Assembly (NCBI GenBank): GCA_945829235.1
Contig: CALZUA010000026.1
Coordinates: 1 to 43,701 of the forward strand
Origin: an uncultured Clostridia bacterium
GTDB taxonomy: Bacteria > Bacillota > Clostridia > Oscillospirales > Ruminococcaceae
DNA: 43,701 nt
Reading direction: 5' to 3'
Part shown: piece after piece, positions 23,969 to 31,786 of the stretch
How the letters are laid out: each line of letters starts with the position of its first letter
Numbering within the stretch: position 1 is the stretch's first letter
Translations under genes and position numbers: made by a program
The notes under the pieces: generated by a model
The model's database searches: none
What the model was told of the DNA's origin: nothing
What the model saw: the letters and a program-made list of their open reading frames with translations, nothing else

Positions 23969-23997
23969 ATTATAGTCGAAATTCGACAAAGTGTCAA
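23969..23997 (-). promoter_or_regulatory. P-type ATPase promoter with operator-like dyad
   Basis: On the minus strand: TTGACA (23992-23997), a 17-bp spacer, TATAAT (23969-23974). The spacer contains the perfect dyad GTCGAA-A-TTCGAC (23975-23987). A dyad between -35 and -10 is a typical repressor position. Confidence 0.8.
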
Positions 23998-24035
23998 GAC
24001 AATTATGACAGTTTTATGAAAAAATTCATTCACAC

Positions 24036-24064
24036 TTGATTTTTTATTTTTCGTATGATATAAT
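24036..24064 (+). promoter_or_regulatory. Promoter of citrate synthase
   Basis: TTGATT (24036-24041), a 17-bp spacer, TATAAT (24059-24064), 45 bases before the start codon. Confidence 0.85.
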
Positions 24065-24109
24065 TATAGTAATACGTTTTTTGCTTTTTGAAAAGAAAGG
24101 GGATTATTG

Positions 24110-25441
24110 ATGAACGAAGAAATCAGACAGTATGCCCACGAAAAGGAACAGCTTTGCGCGAAAAACGACGCGATTTCCGATGAGCTTTACGGAAAATACG
24201 GCGTAAACCGCGGACTGCGCGATATCAACGGAAAGGGCGTTCTCACGGGACTTACCACAATATCGAAAATGGTTGCATTCAAGGACGTGGACGGTGTACA
24301 GACGCCCTGTGACGGCGAGCTGTGGTATCGCGGCTATAACGTCAAGGACTTGGTTGCAATGACCGAAAACGGCTTTGGCTTCGAGAAAACCGCATATTTG
24401 CTGATTTTCGGTGAAATGCCGTCCGAAGAGGAAGAAAAGAAGTTTGCGGAGATTTTGGGAGAATGCCGCTGTCTGCCGACAAATTTCACGCGCGATGTTA
24501 TAATGAAAGCGCCCGGCAAGGATATTATGAACTCTATGACGAGAAGTATCCTTACGCTTGCTTCCTACGACCCGACAACCCTTTCGGGAAAGCTTGAGGA
24601 CAGCCTTTTGCAGTGCATTATGCTGATTGCGCGTTTTCCGATGCTTGCGGCATACGCTTATCACGCGTACAACCACTACGAAAACGACGAAAGTATGTAC
24701 ATTCACCGTCCTAATCCCGCGCTCTCAACGGCGGAAAACCTGCTTATGATGCTTCGTCCGGACAAACAGTTCACGCACCTTGAAGCAAAGGTTCTCGATG
24801 TCGCGCTTATGCTTCATATGGAGCACGGCGGCGGCAACAACTCGACCTTTACAACGCGTGTTGTTACTTCATCCGGCTCGGACACCTATTCGACAATAGC
24901 CGCGGCGATGTCCTCGCTCAAAGGCCCGAAGCACGGCGGTGCGAACATCAAGGTTATGGAGATGATGGAGAATATCCGCGAAAACGTACACGACACAAGC
25001 GATTACGACGAGGTTTACGCTTATCTCGGGAAAATTCTCGCGGGCGAAGCGTTTGACCACAAGGGCTTGATTTACGGAATGGGACACGCGGTTTATTCGC
25101 TCTCCGACCCGCGCGAGAGGATTTTCAGGAGCTTTGTCGAAAAGCTTGCTGTTGAAAAGCACCGCGAGGACGATATGCGTCTGTACGAGTTTGTCGAGGA
25201 CGCCGCGCCGAAGCTGATTGCCCAAAAGCGCAAGATAATGAAGGGTGTTTCGCCGAATGTGGACTTTTACAGCGGCTTTGTGTACGATATGCTGGGGATA
25301 CCCGTGGAGCTGTACACCGCGATTTTCGCTATCGCGAGAATTGTCGGCTGGAGCGCGCACCGCATAGAGGAGCTGAACACCGCAGGAAAAATAATCCGTC
25401 CCGCTTATATGAGCGTTATGAAGAAACACGGCGAAGAATAA
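24110..25441 (+). CDS. gltA: Citrate synthase
   Basis: 443 residues. The three catalytic positions are visible: H239 in MEHGGGNNS, H326 in GMGHAVYSLSDPR and D385 in NVDFYSG. The PKHGGAN loop is also present. It condenses acetyl-CoA and oxaloacetate to citrate, presumably to supply 2-oxoglutarate for glutamate synthesis in an anaerobe. The ATG at 24110 has AAAGGGG about 8 bases upstream; the TTG just before it is not needed. It has its own promoter and is monocistronic as far as seen. A 2-methylcitrate synthase role cannot be excluded from sequence alone. Confidence 0.93.
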   Translation: MNEEIRQYAHEKEQLCAKNDAISDELYGKYGVNRGLRDINGKGVLTGLTTISKMVAFKDVDGVQTPCDGELWYRGYNVKDLVAMTENGFGFEKTAYLLIFGEMPSEEEEKKFAEILGECRCLPTNFTRDVIMKAPGKDIMNSMTRSILTLASYDPTTLSGKLEDSLLQCIMLIARFPMLAAYAYHAYNHYENDESMYIHRPNPALSTAENLLMMLRPDKQFTHLEAKVLDVALMLHMEHGGGNNSTFTTRVVTSSGSDTYSTIAAAMSSLKGPKHGGANIKVMEMMENIRENVHDTSDYDEVYAYLGKILAGEAFDHKGLIYGMGHAVYSLSDPRERIFRSFVEKLAVEKHREDDMRLYEFVEDAAPKLIAQKRKIMKGVSPNVDFYSGFVYDMLGIPVELYTAIFAIARIVGWSAHRIEELNTAGKIIRPAYMSVMKKHGEE

Positions 25442-25454
25442 TTTGCAAAACCTC

Positions 25455-25483
25455 TTGAAAAGCGCGGAAGAATGTTATATAAT
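25455..25483 (+). promoter_or_regulatory. Promoter of the zapA-U32 operon
   Basis: TTGAAA (25455-25460), a 17-bp spacer, TATAAT (25478-25483). Confidence 0.85.
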
Positions 25484-25541
25484 ATATATTAGGTTAATTT
25501 GTGAAAAACCGCAAAATTCATAATGAAAGGGAGTTTGCCCT

Positions 25542-27113
25542 ATGCTTAACGAGATTGTTTCGATTAAAATTCGCGGAAAGACTTACAACCTCAGAACCGA
25601 TAATCGTGATTTGCTTATTGCCGCCGCAAAAGCGGTTGACGAGAAAATTGCGGGGTACTGCGGCTCAAATCAAGATTTCAGCAAGGCAGACGCGGCGGTT
25701 TTTTCCGCGCTGGAGTGCTTTAATGAAATTGAAGAGCTGAAATCGGGGCTTTCGCAGGTGAAATCCGAGCTTGAGCGGCTGAAATCGGGAGAAGAAGCCG
25801 CGAAGAATGCTGTTGAGGAGAACAAGGCGCTCAAAACCGAAAACGCGCAACTCTTGAAGGTTAAGGACGAGTTTGAGAAACTGTCGAAGCGTTTTTCGGA
25901 GCTTGAAGGAAAAAACGAGCAACTTGCAGAAACTCTCAAAGAGGCAAACAACAAGGCTTCCGAAGCTGTGGCTTTGAAAAATCAACTCGATGAAGCGAAG
26001 AAAAACGCCGAGTCCCTTGAAAGGAAAAACGCTCAGCTTTCCGCGTCATCAAAGGACAGCGCCGATGCGCTTGAAAAACAGAAGAAGCTGGTTGCCGAGA
26101 AGGACAAGCGTATTTCTGAGTTGCAAAAGGAAAACGAAAAAGCGGTGAGTGTTTCTTCGGAGAACAAGCGTTTGCTTGAAAAGGTGGAAAAGGCGCAGAA
26201 TTTTGAGGAGGCTTATCATCGCGAGAAAAAGCGTTCGGAAAGCCTTGAAATCGAGAGAAATACGCTCAAGGCGGCAAACGACACGTTGAACAGGAGTATG
26301 TCGGATTTCAAGAGCAGAGCTGAAAATGCCGAGAAAAAGGCAAAGAAGCTCGACGATGAAATCAAGGTTAAGGACGAACAGCTCAAAAAGAGCGCCGAAA
26401 GCACCGATGCCGAGAAGAAGCTCTCCGAGCAACTTGCCAAGGTTACGAAGGATTACGAGGAGTTGGTTTCGGCTTACGATGAGCTTGACAAGGCAAACGT
26501 TGCGCTGAAACAGGAAAAGTCTGCTCTTGAAGCGGGAAAAGGCGAGCAGGACAAGTTGCAGAAAGAGCTGAGCGACAAGTCGGGTGAGCTTGAAAAGGCG
26601 AAGTCCGAGTTGAACGACAAATCGGGTGAGCTTGAAAAGGCGAAGTCCGAGTTGAACAGCAAGTCGGGTGAGCTTGAAAAGGCACAGTCCGAGTTGAACA
26701 GCAAGTCGGGTGAGCTTGAAAAGGCACAGACCGAGTTGAACAGCAAGTCGGGTGAGCTTGAAAAGGCACAGACCGAGTTGAACAACAAGTCGGGTGAGCT
26801 TGAAAAGGCACAGTCCGAGTTGAACAGCAAGTCGGGTGAGCTTGAAAAGGCGAAGTCTGAGCTGAGCGAAAAAGTTGCTGAGGTTGATGAACTAAAGACA
26901 AAACTCGCGCAGATTGAAAGCGAAAACGTTTCTATGAAAGAAACGAGCGGTGCGGATTTGAGAGTCGAGTTTGAGAAGCTCAAGGAGAAAAACGAGGAGC
27001 TTTCCGAGAAAAACGCAGAGCTTGCAAAGGAAGTCAAGTCGCTGAAAAAGACGAACGCGTCGCTTGACAAACAGCTCAAAGAAATGCTTGAGGACGGTCA
27101 GCTTACATTATGA
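25542..27113 (+). CDS. zapA: ZapA-domain protein with very long coiled coil
   Basis: 523 residues, against about 90-100 for ordinary ZapA. Residues 1-65 match ZapA: IVSIKIRGKTYNLRTDNRD, then AKAVDEKI and a helix. Everything after about 65 is predicted coiled coil, very rich in Glu, Lys, Ser, Leu and Ala with almost no Pro. Residues 346-443 are seven 14-residue repeats (KSGELEKAKSELN type). ZapA binds FtsZ and stabilises the division ring, so a long rod could span from the ring to another partner; this is inference. The start has AAAGGGAG about 10 bases upstream. It overlaps the U32 peptidase gene by 4 bases (ATGA), so translation is coupled. Confidence 0.8.
   Translation: MLNEIVSIKIRGKTYNLRTDNRDLLIAAAKAVDEKIAGYCGSNQDFSKADAAVFSALECFNEIEELKSGLSQVKSELERLKSGEEAAKNAVEENKALKTENAQLLKVKDEFEKLSKRFSELEGKNEQLAETLKEANNKASEAVALKNQLDEAKKNAESLERKNAQLSASSKDSADALEKQKKLVAEKDKRISELQKENEKAVSVSSENKRLLEKVEKAQNFEEAYHREKKRSESLEIERNTLKAANDTLNRSMSDFKSRAENAEKKAKKLDDEIKVKDEQLKKSAESTDAEKKLSEQLAKVTKDYEELVSAYDELDKANVALKQEKSALEAGKGEQDKLQKELSDKSGELEKAKSELNDKSGELEKAKSELNSKSGELEKAQSELNSKSGELEKAQTELNSKSGELEKAQTELNNKSGELEKAQSELNSKSGELEKAKSELSEKVAEVDELKTKLAQIESENVSMKETSGADLRVEFEKLKEKNEELSEKNAELAKEVKSLKKTNASLDKQLKEMLEDGQLTL
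26577..26870. repeat. 42-bp tandem repeat, seven copies, within zapA
   Basis: Units begin at 26577, 26619, 26661, 26703, 26745, 26787 and 26829, with a few substitutions each. 42 bp is 14 codons, so copy-number change keeps the frame. Confidence 0.95.
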
Positions 27114-29149
27114 ACGAGATTTTAGCTCCGTGCGGGGGAGCGCAGAGCTTGCCCGCGGCGCTTAATACGGGCGCGGACGCAGTTTATGTCGGTATGAAAA
27201 GATTTTCGGCGCGTAAAAACGCCGAAAATTTTTCTGATGAGGAGCTTGCGGCGGCGGTTCGTGAGTGCCACAAGCGCGGCGTGAAGCTGTATGTCACGTT
27301 GAACACGCTGATTTACGATGATGAAATCGAGGATTTGGCTGAGTGCGTGAAAACAGCGGCACAATGCGGCGCGGACGGTCTGATTATACAGGATTTGGGT
27401 GCGGCGTTCATTGCAAAAAAAGTATGCCCCGAGCTTCCGCAACACGCGTCAACGCAGATGTCGTTGAACAGCGTGAGCGGCGTGAAAGTTGCCGAGAAAA
27501 TGGGATTTTCGCGGGTTGTCATCGGTCGCGAGCTTTCGGAAAAGGAAATCCGCGAAATCAAGTCAAAAACCTCAGCCGAGCTTGAGATTTTCGTACACGG
27601 CGCGCTTTGCGTGTGCGTGAGCGGGCAGTGCTATATGAGCAGTGTGCTCGGCGGCAGAAGCGGCAGTCGCGGGCTTTGCGCGCAACCGTGCCGTCTGGAC
27701 TTTTCGTACAAGGACCGGCACAACGTGATTTCGCTGAAAGACAGTTCGATAATCGGGCATCTGCGGGAGTTGCCGGAGATTGCTTCGTTCAAAATCGAGG
27801 GCAGAATGAAGCGCCCCGAGTACGTCGCGTGCGCCACGGACGCTTGCAGAAAGAGCCTTGATGGTGAATTTTACGACAAAAACCGCCTCGGCGAGATTTT
27901 TTCGCGCGGCGGTTTAACCGATGAATATTTTACAGGTAAAATGAATAATATGCAAGGGGTTCGCGGCAAAGAGGACGTTGAAAACTCCGCGAAAGCGTTG
28001 AACGGTATAAAAGAGCTTTATAAAGCGGAATATCCGAGAATTACCGCGGATATTTCGGTTAAAATCGCTGAAAAAATCACCGCGAAAGCAAGTTGCACTT
28101 ACGGTGAAATTTCGGTTGAAATCGAAGCAGTTCCCGAGCAGGCGAGGGGAACTGCTATTAACGCGGAAAATGTTGTTGAACGAATGAAAAAGCTCGGCGG
28201 AACGCAGTTTAAAGCGGGAAAAATCACCGCTGAGGTTGATGATGGACTGTACGTTTCGGCGGCTGTTCTGAACGCGTTGAGGCGAGAAATTTGTCAAAAG
28301 CTGGAAACGCTGGTTCTCGAGAAAAACACGCCGAAATACAGCATTTTACCGTTTGAATATTCTCACGAAAAGTTGAATAATATTCACAAATCCGTGCAAT
28401 TTCGTGCAGAGGTTTCCGATGAAAACCAGCTTGAACAGGCGCTGAAACTGCCGTTTGAGCTGATTTACGCGCCGATGGGTTTTCTGTCGGAAAGCACGCC
28501 GTGCAAGGAAAAAATCGCGATAATACCGCCGTTTATCCTCTCGGACTGCGAGAGCGAAACGGAAAAACGGCTGGAGAAACTGCGGGAATTTGGCTTTGCA
28601 AAGGCACTTGCGCAAACTCTCGGGCACGCGTTTATGTTGAAAAAGCACGGCTTTTCGGTACTCGGGGGATTTCGTATGAACGTGCTGAACTCGCTCTCGG
28701 CGCGGGTTTGCGAGGATTTTGACTTCGAGGATATCACTCTCTCGTTCGAGGGAACGGCGGCGAAATTGTCCGAAATCAACTGCTCGATACCGCGCGGAAT
28801 TGTCGCGTACGGGCGTTTGCCGCTTATGATAACGCGCAGATGCCCGATATCGGACGGCGCGCCGTGCGGCAGAAAAACGCCGTTCGGCGAGGGAAAGCCC
28901 TGCGGCGAGGCGCTCCTTGACCGAATGGGAAACCGCGTTCCGGTGCAGTGCGGGGGCAATTCGGTTGAGTTGCTCAATCCCGATGTGCTGGTGATGAGCG
29001 ATAAAAGGAAAATACTGGAAAAGTTTGACTTTGCCGTGCTGAGGTTCACCGATGAAACCGAGCTTGCTCCGATACTCGAAATGTACAAAAACGGCAAAAA
29101 GCCAGACGGAAAGCTGACTCGCGGGTTGTATTTCCGAGGTGCACTATAA
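27110..29149 (+). CDS. Peptidase U32 family protein (RlhA/YhbU-like)
   Basis: 679 residues. The N-terminal TIM-barrel matches U32: LAPCGG, DAVYVGM, FSARKNAENF, LYVTLNTL, HASTQMSLNS and the signature E-I-F-V-H-G-A-L-C-V, followed by SGQCYMSS and a cysteine cluster with CAQPC. SFKIEGRMK ends the core. The long C-terminal part (about 300-640) fits the DUF3656/collagenase-like extension, with a late CGRKTPFGEGKPCGE region. Characterised relatives act in tRNA or rRNA hydroxylation together with iron-sulfur chemistry rather than as proteases. The zapA-like gene before it overlaps by 4 bases. The same gene pair is common in Clostridia. Confidence 0.85.
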   Translation: MNEILAPCGGAQSLPAALNTGADAVYVGMKRFSARKNAENFSDEELAAAVRECHKRGVKLYVTLNTLIYDDEIEDLAECVKTAAQCGADGLIIQDLGAAFIAKKVCPELPQHASTQMSLNSVSGVKVAEKMGFSRVVIGRELSEKEIREIKSKTSAELEIFVHGALCVCVSGQCYMSSVLGGRSGSRGLCAQPCRLDFSYKDRHNVISLKDSSIIGHLRELPEIASFKIEGRMKRPEYVACATDACRKSLDGEFYDKNRLGEIFSRGGLTDEYFTGKMNNMQGVRGKEDVENSAKALNGIKELYKAEYPRITADISVKIAEKITAKASCTYGEISVEIEAVPEQARGTAINAENVVERMKKLGGTQFKAGKITAEVDDGLYVSAAVLNALRREICQKLETLVLEKNTPKYSILPFEYSHEKLNNIHKSVQFRAEVSDENQLEQALKLPFELIYAPMGFLSESTPCKEKIAIIPPFILSDCESETEKRLEKLREFGFAKALAQTLGHAFMLKKHGFSVLGGFRMNVLNSLSARVCEDFDFEDITLSFEGTAAKLSEINCSIPRGIVAYGRLPLMITRRCPISDGAPCGRKTPFGEGKPCGEALLDRMGNRVPVQCGGNSVELLNPDVLVMSDKRKILEKFDFAVLRFTDETELAPILEMYKNGKKPDGKLTRGLYFRGAL

Positions 29150-29155
29150 AAACAA

Positions 29156-29179
29156 AGCCCTCTCGCATTTGAGAGGGCT
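29156..29179. terminator. Hairpin between the U32 gene and the YjfB-like gene
   Basis: AGCCCTCTC (29156-29164) pairs with GAGAGGGCT (29171-29179). The minus-strand side is followed by a T-rich run, the plus side is not. It probably serves both convergent genes. Confidence 0.6.
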
Positions 29180-29194
29180 GAAATATTGCACAAA

Positions 29195-29221
29195 AAATGC
29201 TCACGAAAACCGAGAGCATTT
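29195..29221 (-). terminator. Terminator of the YjfB-like gene
   Basis: AAATGCTC (29195-29202) pairs with GAGCATTT (29214-29221). On the minus strand it is followed by TTTTTTG. Confidence 0.75.
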
Positions 29222-29233
29222 GTTAGTTTTGCA

Positions 29234-29419
29234 TTAAACCAAAACATTCAGAAGCGTCCCTTTTCCATCAGGAGAAGGCATATTCGCCATCATATCGGTG
29301 ATTGTTTCCATAGTTTGCTCGGTAGCTTCCATATTTTTCTTGAGCATTCCGACAGACAGCGCATTCTGAAGATTAGCGCTCGCCATATCCATCGAGAGCT
29401 GAGCAATTGACATTTCCAT
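29234..29419 (-). CDS. YjfB family putative motility protein
   Basis: 61 residues. The start, MSIAQLSMDMASANLQNALSV, then VGMLKKNME, follows the YjfB family pattern (I-A-x-L-S-M-x-M, V-x-x-x-V-L/M-K-K-x-M-D/E). Family members are small, helical, found in motile Firmicutes and called putative motility proteins, without an established function. AAGGAGG precedes the ATG by 11 bases. It is divergent from cheV across a 200-base gap, which supports a link with chemotaxis or motility. Confidence 0.75.
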   Translation of the reverse strand: MEMSIAQLSMDMASANLQNALSVGMLKKNMEATEQTMETITDMMANMPSPDGKGTLLNVLV

Positions 29420-29529
29420 AAAAACACGCCTCCTTATAACTTTTTCTCATTATAACACATTTTTTTCACCCTGTCAAGTGATTTTTTGCAACTTTTTTTA
29501 ATTTTAATAAAAAATGCGCTGAAAATCTC

Positions 29530-29558
29530 TTGATTTTTTGGAAAAAATGTTGTATAAT
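29530..29558 (+). promoter_or_regulatory. Promoter of cheV
   Basis: TTGATT (29530-29535), a 17-bp spacer, TATAAT (29553-29558). Confidence 0.85.
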
Positions 29559-29626
29559 AGAAATGTTAAATAGTGGCTGGGACTTTTTGGTCATTATTAC
29601 TAAAAAATCAAAAGGAGCTTTGTGAA

Positions 29627-30520
29627 ATGGAAAATAATATCCTCCTTGAAAGCGGCACAAACGAGCTTGAAGTGCTGGAATTTATGGTTGGAACGCAGAA
29701 TTTCGGCATTAACATTGCAAAAGTTAACGAGATAATGAACTATCAGCCGATGATACCCGTGCCCGACTCGCCTCCCGAGTTTGAGGGCGTGTTCACGCCT
29801 CGTGATAAGGTAATTTCGGTTATCGATTTACATAAGGTTCTGCACAAGGAAAGCACCGACCCGAGCCATGATTTGCTCATCATCTGCCACTTTAACCAAA
29901 TGGACGTTGGTTTTCATGTTTCGTCCGTGAAGGGAATTCAGCGCATTTCGTGGGAGGATATCGAAAAGCCGCCGAGAATTTCGGGCGACGGCTCATCGAA
30001 CATTGCGACGGGTATTGCGAAGCTCTCCGACAGAATTATACTCATTCTCGATTTCGAGAAGATTGTTTCGGATATCAACCGCTCTGCGGTTATCGATGCG
30101 ACGGGCGCAACTAAAGTTGACGAGGACAAGTCCGAGAAGCATATTGTTATCGCCGAGGACTCGCCGTTCCTTAACACGCTTATTCAGAACACGCTTGCTG
30201 AGGCGGGCTATAAGAACGTTGTTTCTTTCGACAACGGCAAGGACGCGTGGGACTACATCAGCGGTCACAAGACACTCGGCGGCAATATCCTTGACCAGAT
30301 TTCCTGCCTGATAAGCGATATTGAGATGCCGAAAATGGACGGTCACCACCTCACAAAGCTGATTAAGGACGATGAGGTTCTGAAGAAAATCCCCGTTTAT
30401 TTGTTCTCGTCGCTGATTAACGACCAGATGCGGATTAAGGGTGAGAGCGTCGGCGCGGACGCGCAGTTCTCCAAGCCCCAAATCGGCAACCTTATCAACT
30501 ATATCAACGAGCATATCTGA
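29627..30520 (+). CDS. cheV: Chemotaxis protein CheV (CheW-receiver fusion)
   Basis: 297 residues. Residues 10-150 are a CheW-like domain (ELEVLEFMVG, FGINIAKVNEIM, VFTPRDKVISVIDL). Residues 177-297 are a response-regulator receiver with acidic ED near 183, phosphorylation site D231 in SDIEMPKMDG and a conserved Lys in FSKP. CheV couples receptors to the kinase CheA, and its phosphorylation supports adaptation. The ATG at 29627 has AAAGGAG 10 bases upstream; a longer frame starting near the promoter is not supported. It is a single gene with its own promoter and terminator. It implies a chemotactic organism, although no other che gene is in the window. Confidence 0.94.
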   Translation: MENNILLESGTNELEVLEFMVGTQNFGINIAKVNEIMNYQPMIPVPDSPPEFEGVFTPRDKVISVIDLHKVLHKESTDPSHDLLIICHFNQMDVGFHVSSVKGIQRISWEDIEKPPRISGDGSSNIATGIAKLSDRIILILDFEKIVSDINRSAVIDATGATKVDEDKSEKHIVIAEDSPFLNTLIQNTLAEAGYKNVVSFDNGKDAWDYISGHKTLGGNILDQISCLISDIEMPKMDGHHLTKLIKDDEVLKKIPVYLFSSLINDQMRIKGESVGADAQFSKPQIGNLINYINEHI

Positions 30521-30535
30521 TTAAAATTACAGAAG

Positions 30536-30560
30536 CCCCGTGATTTTTCGCGGGGTTTTT
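30536..30560 (+). terminator. Terminator of cheV
   Basis: CCCCGTG (30536-30542) pairs with CGCGGGG (30549-30555, one G-U pair), followed by TTTTT. Confidence 0.85.
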
Positions 30561-30571
30561 ATTTGAAACAC

Positions 30572-30600
30572 TTGACTATATGAATAAAGTGTGGTACAAT
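30572..30600 (+). promoter_or_regulatory. Promoter of the COG0523 pair
   Basis: TTGACT (30572-30577), a 17-bp spacer, TACAAT (30595-30600). Confidence 0.8.
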
Positions 30601-30613
30601 ATATAGTGGAGTT

Positions 30614-30641
30614 GTGTTTTATCGGTTTGCGATATAGACAC
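30614..30641. promoter_or_regulatory. Inverted repeat downstream of the COG0523 promoter
   Basis: TATCG (30620-30624) and CGATA (30630-30634) form a dyad flanked by GTGT (30614-30617) and ACAC (30638-30641). It lies in the early leader, a possible metal-repressor operator. It does not match the Zur box I know. Confidence 0.35.
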
Positions 30642-30667
30642 TAAATATTTGAAAGAAGGTTTTTTAA

Positions 30668-31783
30668 ATGACAAAGATTGACGTTTTTTCGGGATTTCTC
30701 GGTGCGGGAAAAACCACGCTCATCAAGAAATTGCTGAAAGAAGGCTATAACGGTGAAAAGCTGGTTCTTATCGAGAACGAATTCGGCGAAATCGGCATTG
30801 ACGGCGGCTTTATGAAGGACGCGGGAATTGAAGTTACCGAGATGAATCAGGGCTGTATTTGCTGTTCACTTGTCGGCAATTTCGGAAAGGCGCTCCAGAA
30901 GGTGCTGGACGAGTACGCGCCCGACAGAATTTTAATCGAGCCGTCCGGCGTCGGAAAGCTCTCCGATGTAATTAAGGCGGTTATGGATATCGACAGCGAC
31001 CAAATCGTACTGAACAGCTACACGACGGTTTGTGACGCGTCCAAAATCAAGATGTATATGAAGAATTTCGGCGAGTTCTACAAAAATCAGGTTGAAACGG
31101 CAAAGACGATTGTTCTGAGCCGTTCGCAGAAGCTCACCGATGAAAAGCTCGCGGAAGCGGTTGCGATGATTAAAGAGCTCAACGACCACGCGACAATCGT
31201 TACCACGAATTGGGACGAAATCAGCGGTGCGCAAATTCTCGCGGCAATGGAGAACGAAAACAAGTTTGCCGAGGATTTGCTCAAGGAGGAGCTTGAACAT
31301 CATCATCATCATCACGATGACGAGCACGAGCATCATCACCACCACGAGGATGGCGAGGAGTGCCACTGCCACGACCACGAGCATCACCACCACGATGATG
31401 ACGAGCACGAGCACCATCATCACGACCACGATGAACACGAGCATCATCACCACGAGGACGGTGAGGAGTGCCACTGTCATGACCACGACCACGAGCATCA
31501 TCACCACCACGCGGACGAGGTTTTCACGTCAATGGGTATCGAAACCGCGAAAAAGTTCACGAAAGAAGAGCTTGAAAATGCGCTCGGGAAGCTCTCCGGC
31601 GAGGAATTCGGCATTGTTCTGAGAGCGAAGGGAATTGTCGCGGGCGACAACGGCTGGTACGAGTTCGATTTCGTTCCCGAGGAGTACGAAATCAGAAAAG
31701 GCTCGGCTGATGTTACGGGAAAAATGTGCGTAATCGGCTCGAAGCTTGCTGAGGACAAAATTAAGGCTTTGTTTGGAGTGTAA
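30668..31783 (+). CDS. COG0523 (CobW/YciC-like) GTPase with 39-His stretch
   Basis: 371 residues. The G3E GTPase core has Walker A GFLGAGKTT (9-17), ENEFGEIGID, and the metal-binding C63-I-C65-C66 motif (GCICCS). Residues 211-281 hold 39 His and 4 Cys among 71 residues, with many Asp and Glu. The CobW C-terminal domain follows but is short (about 85 residues). COG0523 proteins move or insert metals; a His-rich stretch of this size suggests zinc (or nickel/cobalt) storage and delivery. The His block contains a duplicated module (EDGEECHCHDH occurs twice). The next gene is a second GTPase 3 bases downstream, so they are co-expressed. Confidence 0.92.
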   Translation: MTKIDVFSGFLGAGKTTLIKKLLKEGYNGEKLVLIENEFGEIGIDGGFMKDAGIEVTEMNQGCICCSLVGNFGKALQKVLDEYAPDRILIEPSGVGKLSDVIKAVMDIDSDQIVLNSYTTVCDASKIKMYMKNFGEFYKNQVETAKTIVLSRSQKLTDEKLAEAVAMIKELNDHATIVTTNWDEISGAQILAAMENENKFAEDLLKEELEHHHHHHDDEHEHHHHHEDGEECHCHDHEHHHHDDDEHEHHHHDHDEHEHHHHEDGEECHCHDHDHEHHHHHADEVFTSMGIETAKKFTKEELENALGKLSGEEFGIVLRAKGIVAGDNGWYEFDFVPEEYEIRKGSADVTGKMCVIGSKLAEDKIKALFGV

Positions 31784-31786
31784 ACT

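Noticed and set aside
26577-26870. CRISPR or minisatellite outside a gene
   Set aside because: The 42-bp units are head to tail without spacers and are translated in frame as coiled coil.
26443-27079. Repetitive minus-strand frames opposite zapA
   Set aside because: They mirror the 42-bp repeat array and have no start signals; the plus-strand frame is in a coherent operon with the U32 gene.
30614-30641. Zur box in front of the GTPase genes
   Set aside because: The dyad is real but does not match the Zur consensus I know, so no regulator is named.
30932-31510. Long minus-strand frame rich in Val and Met opposite the His-rich GTPase
   Set aside because: It is the antisense shadow of the His/Asp/Glu codon repeats (CAC, CAT, GAC, GAG) and has no ribosome site or family features.
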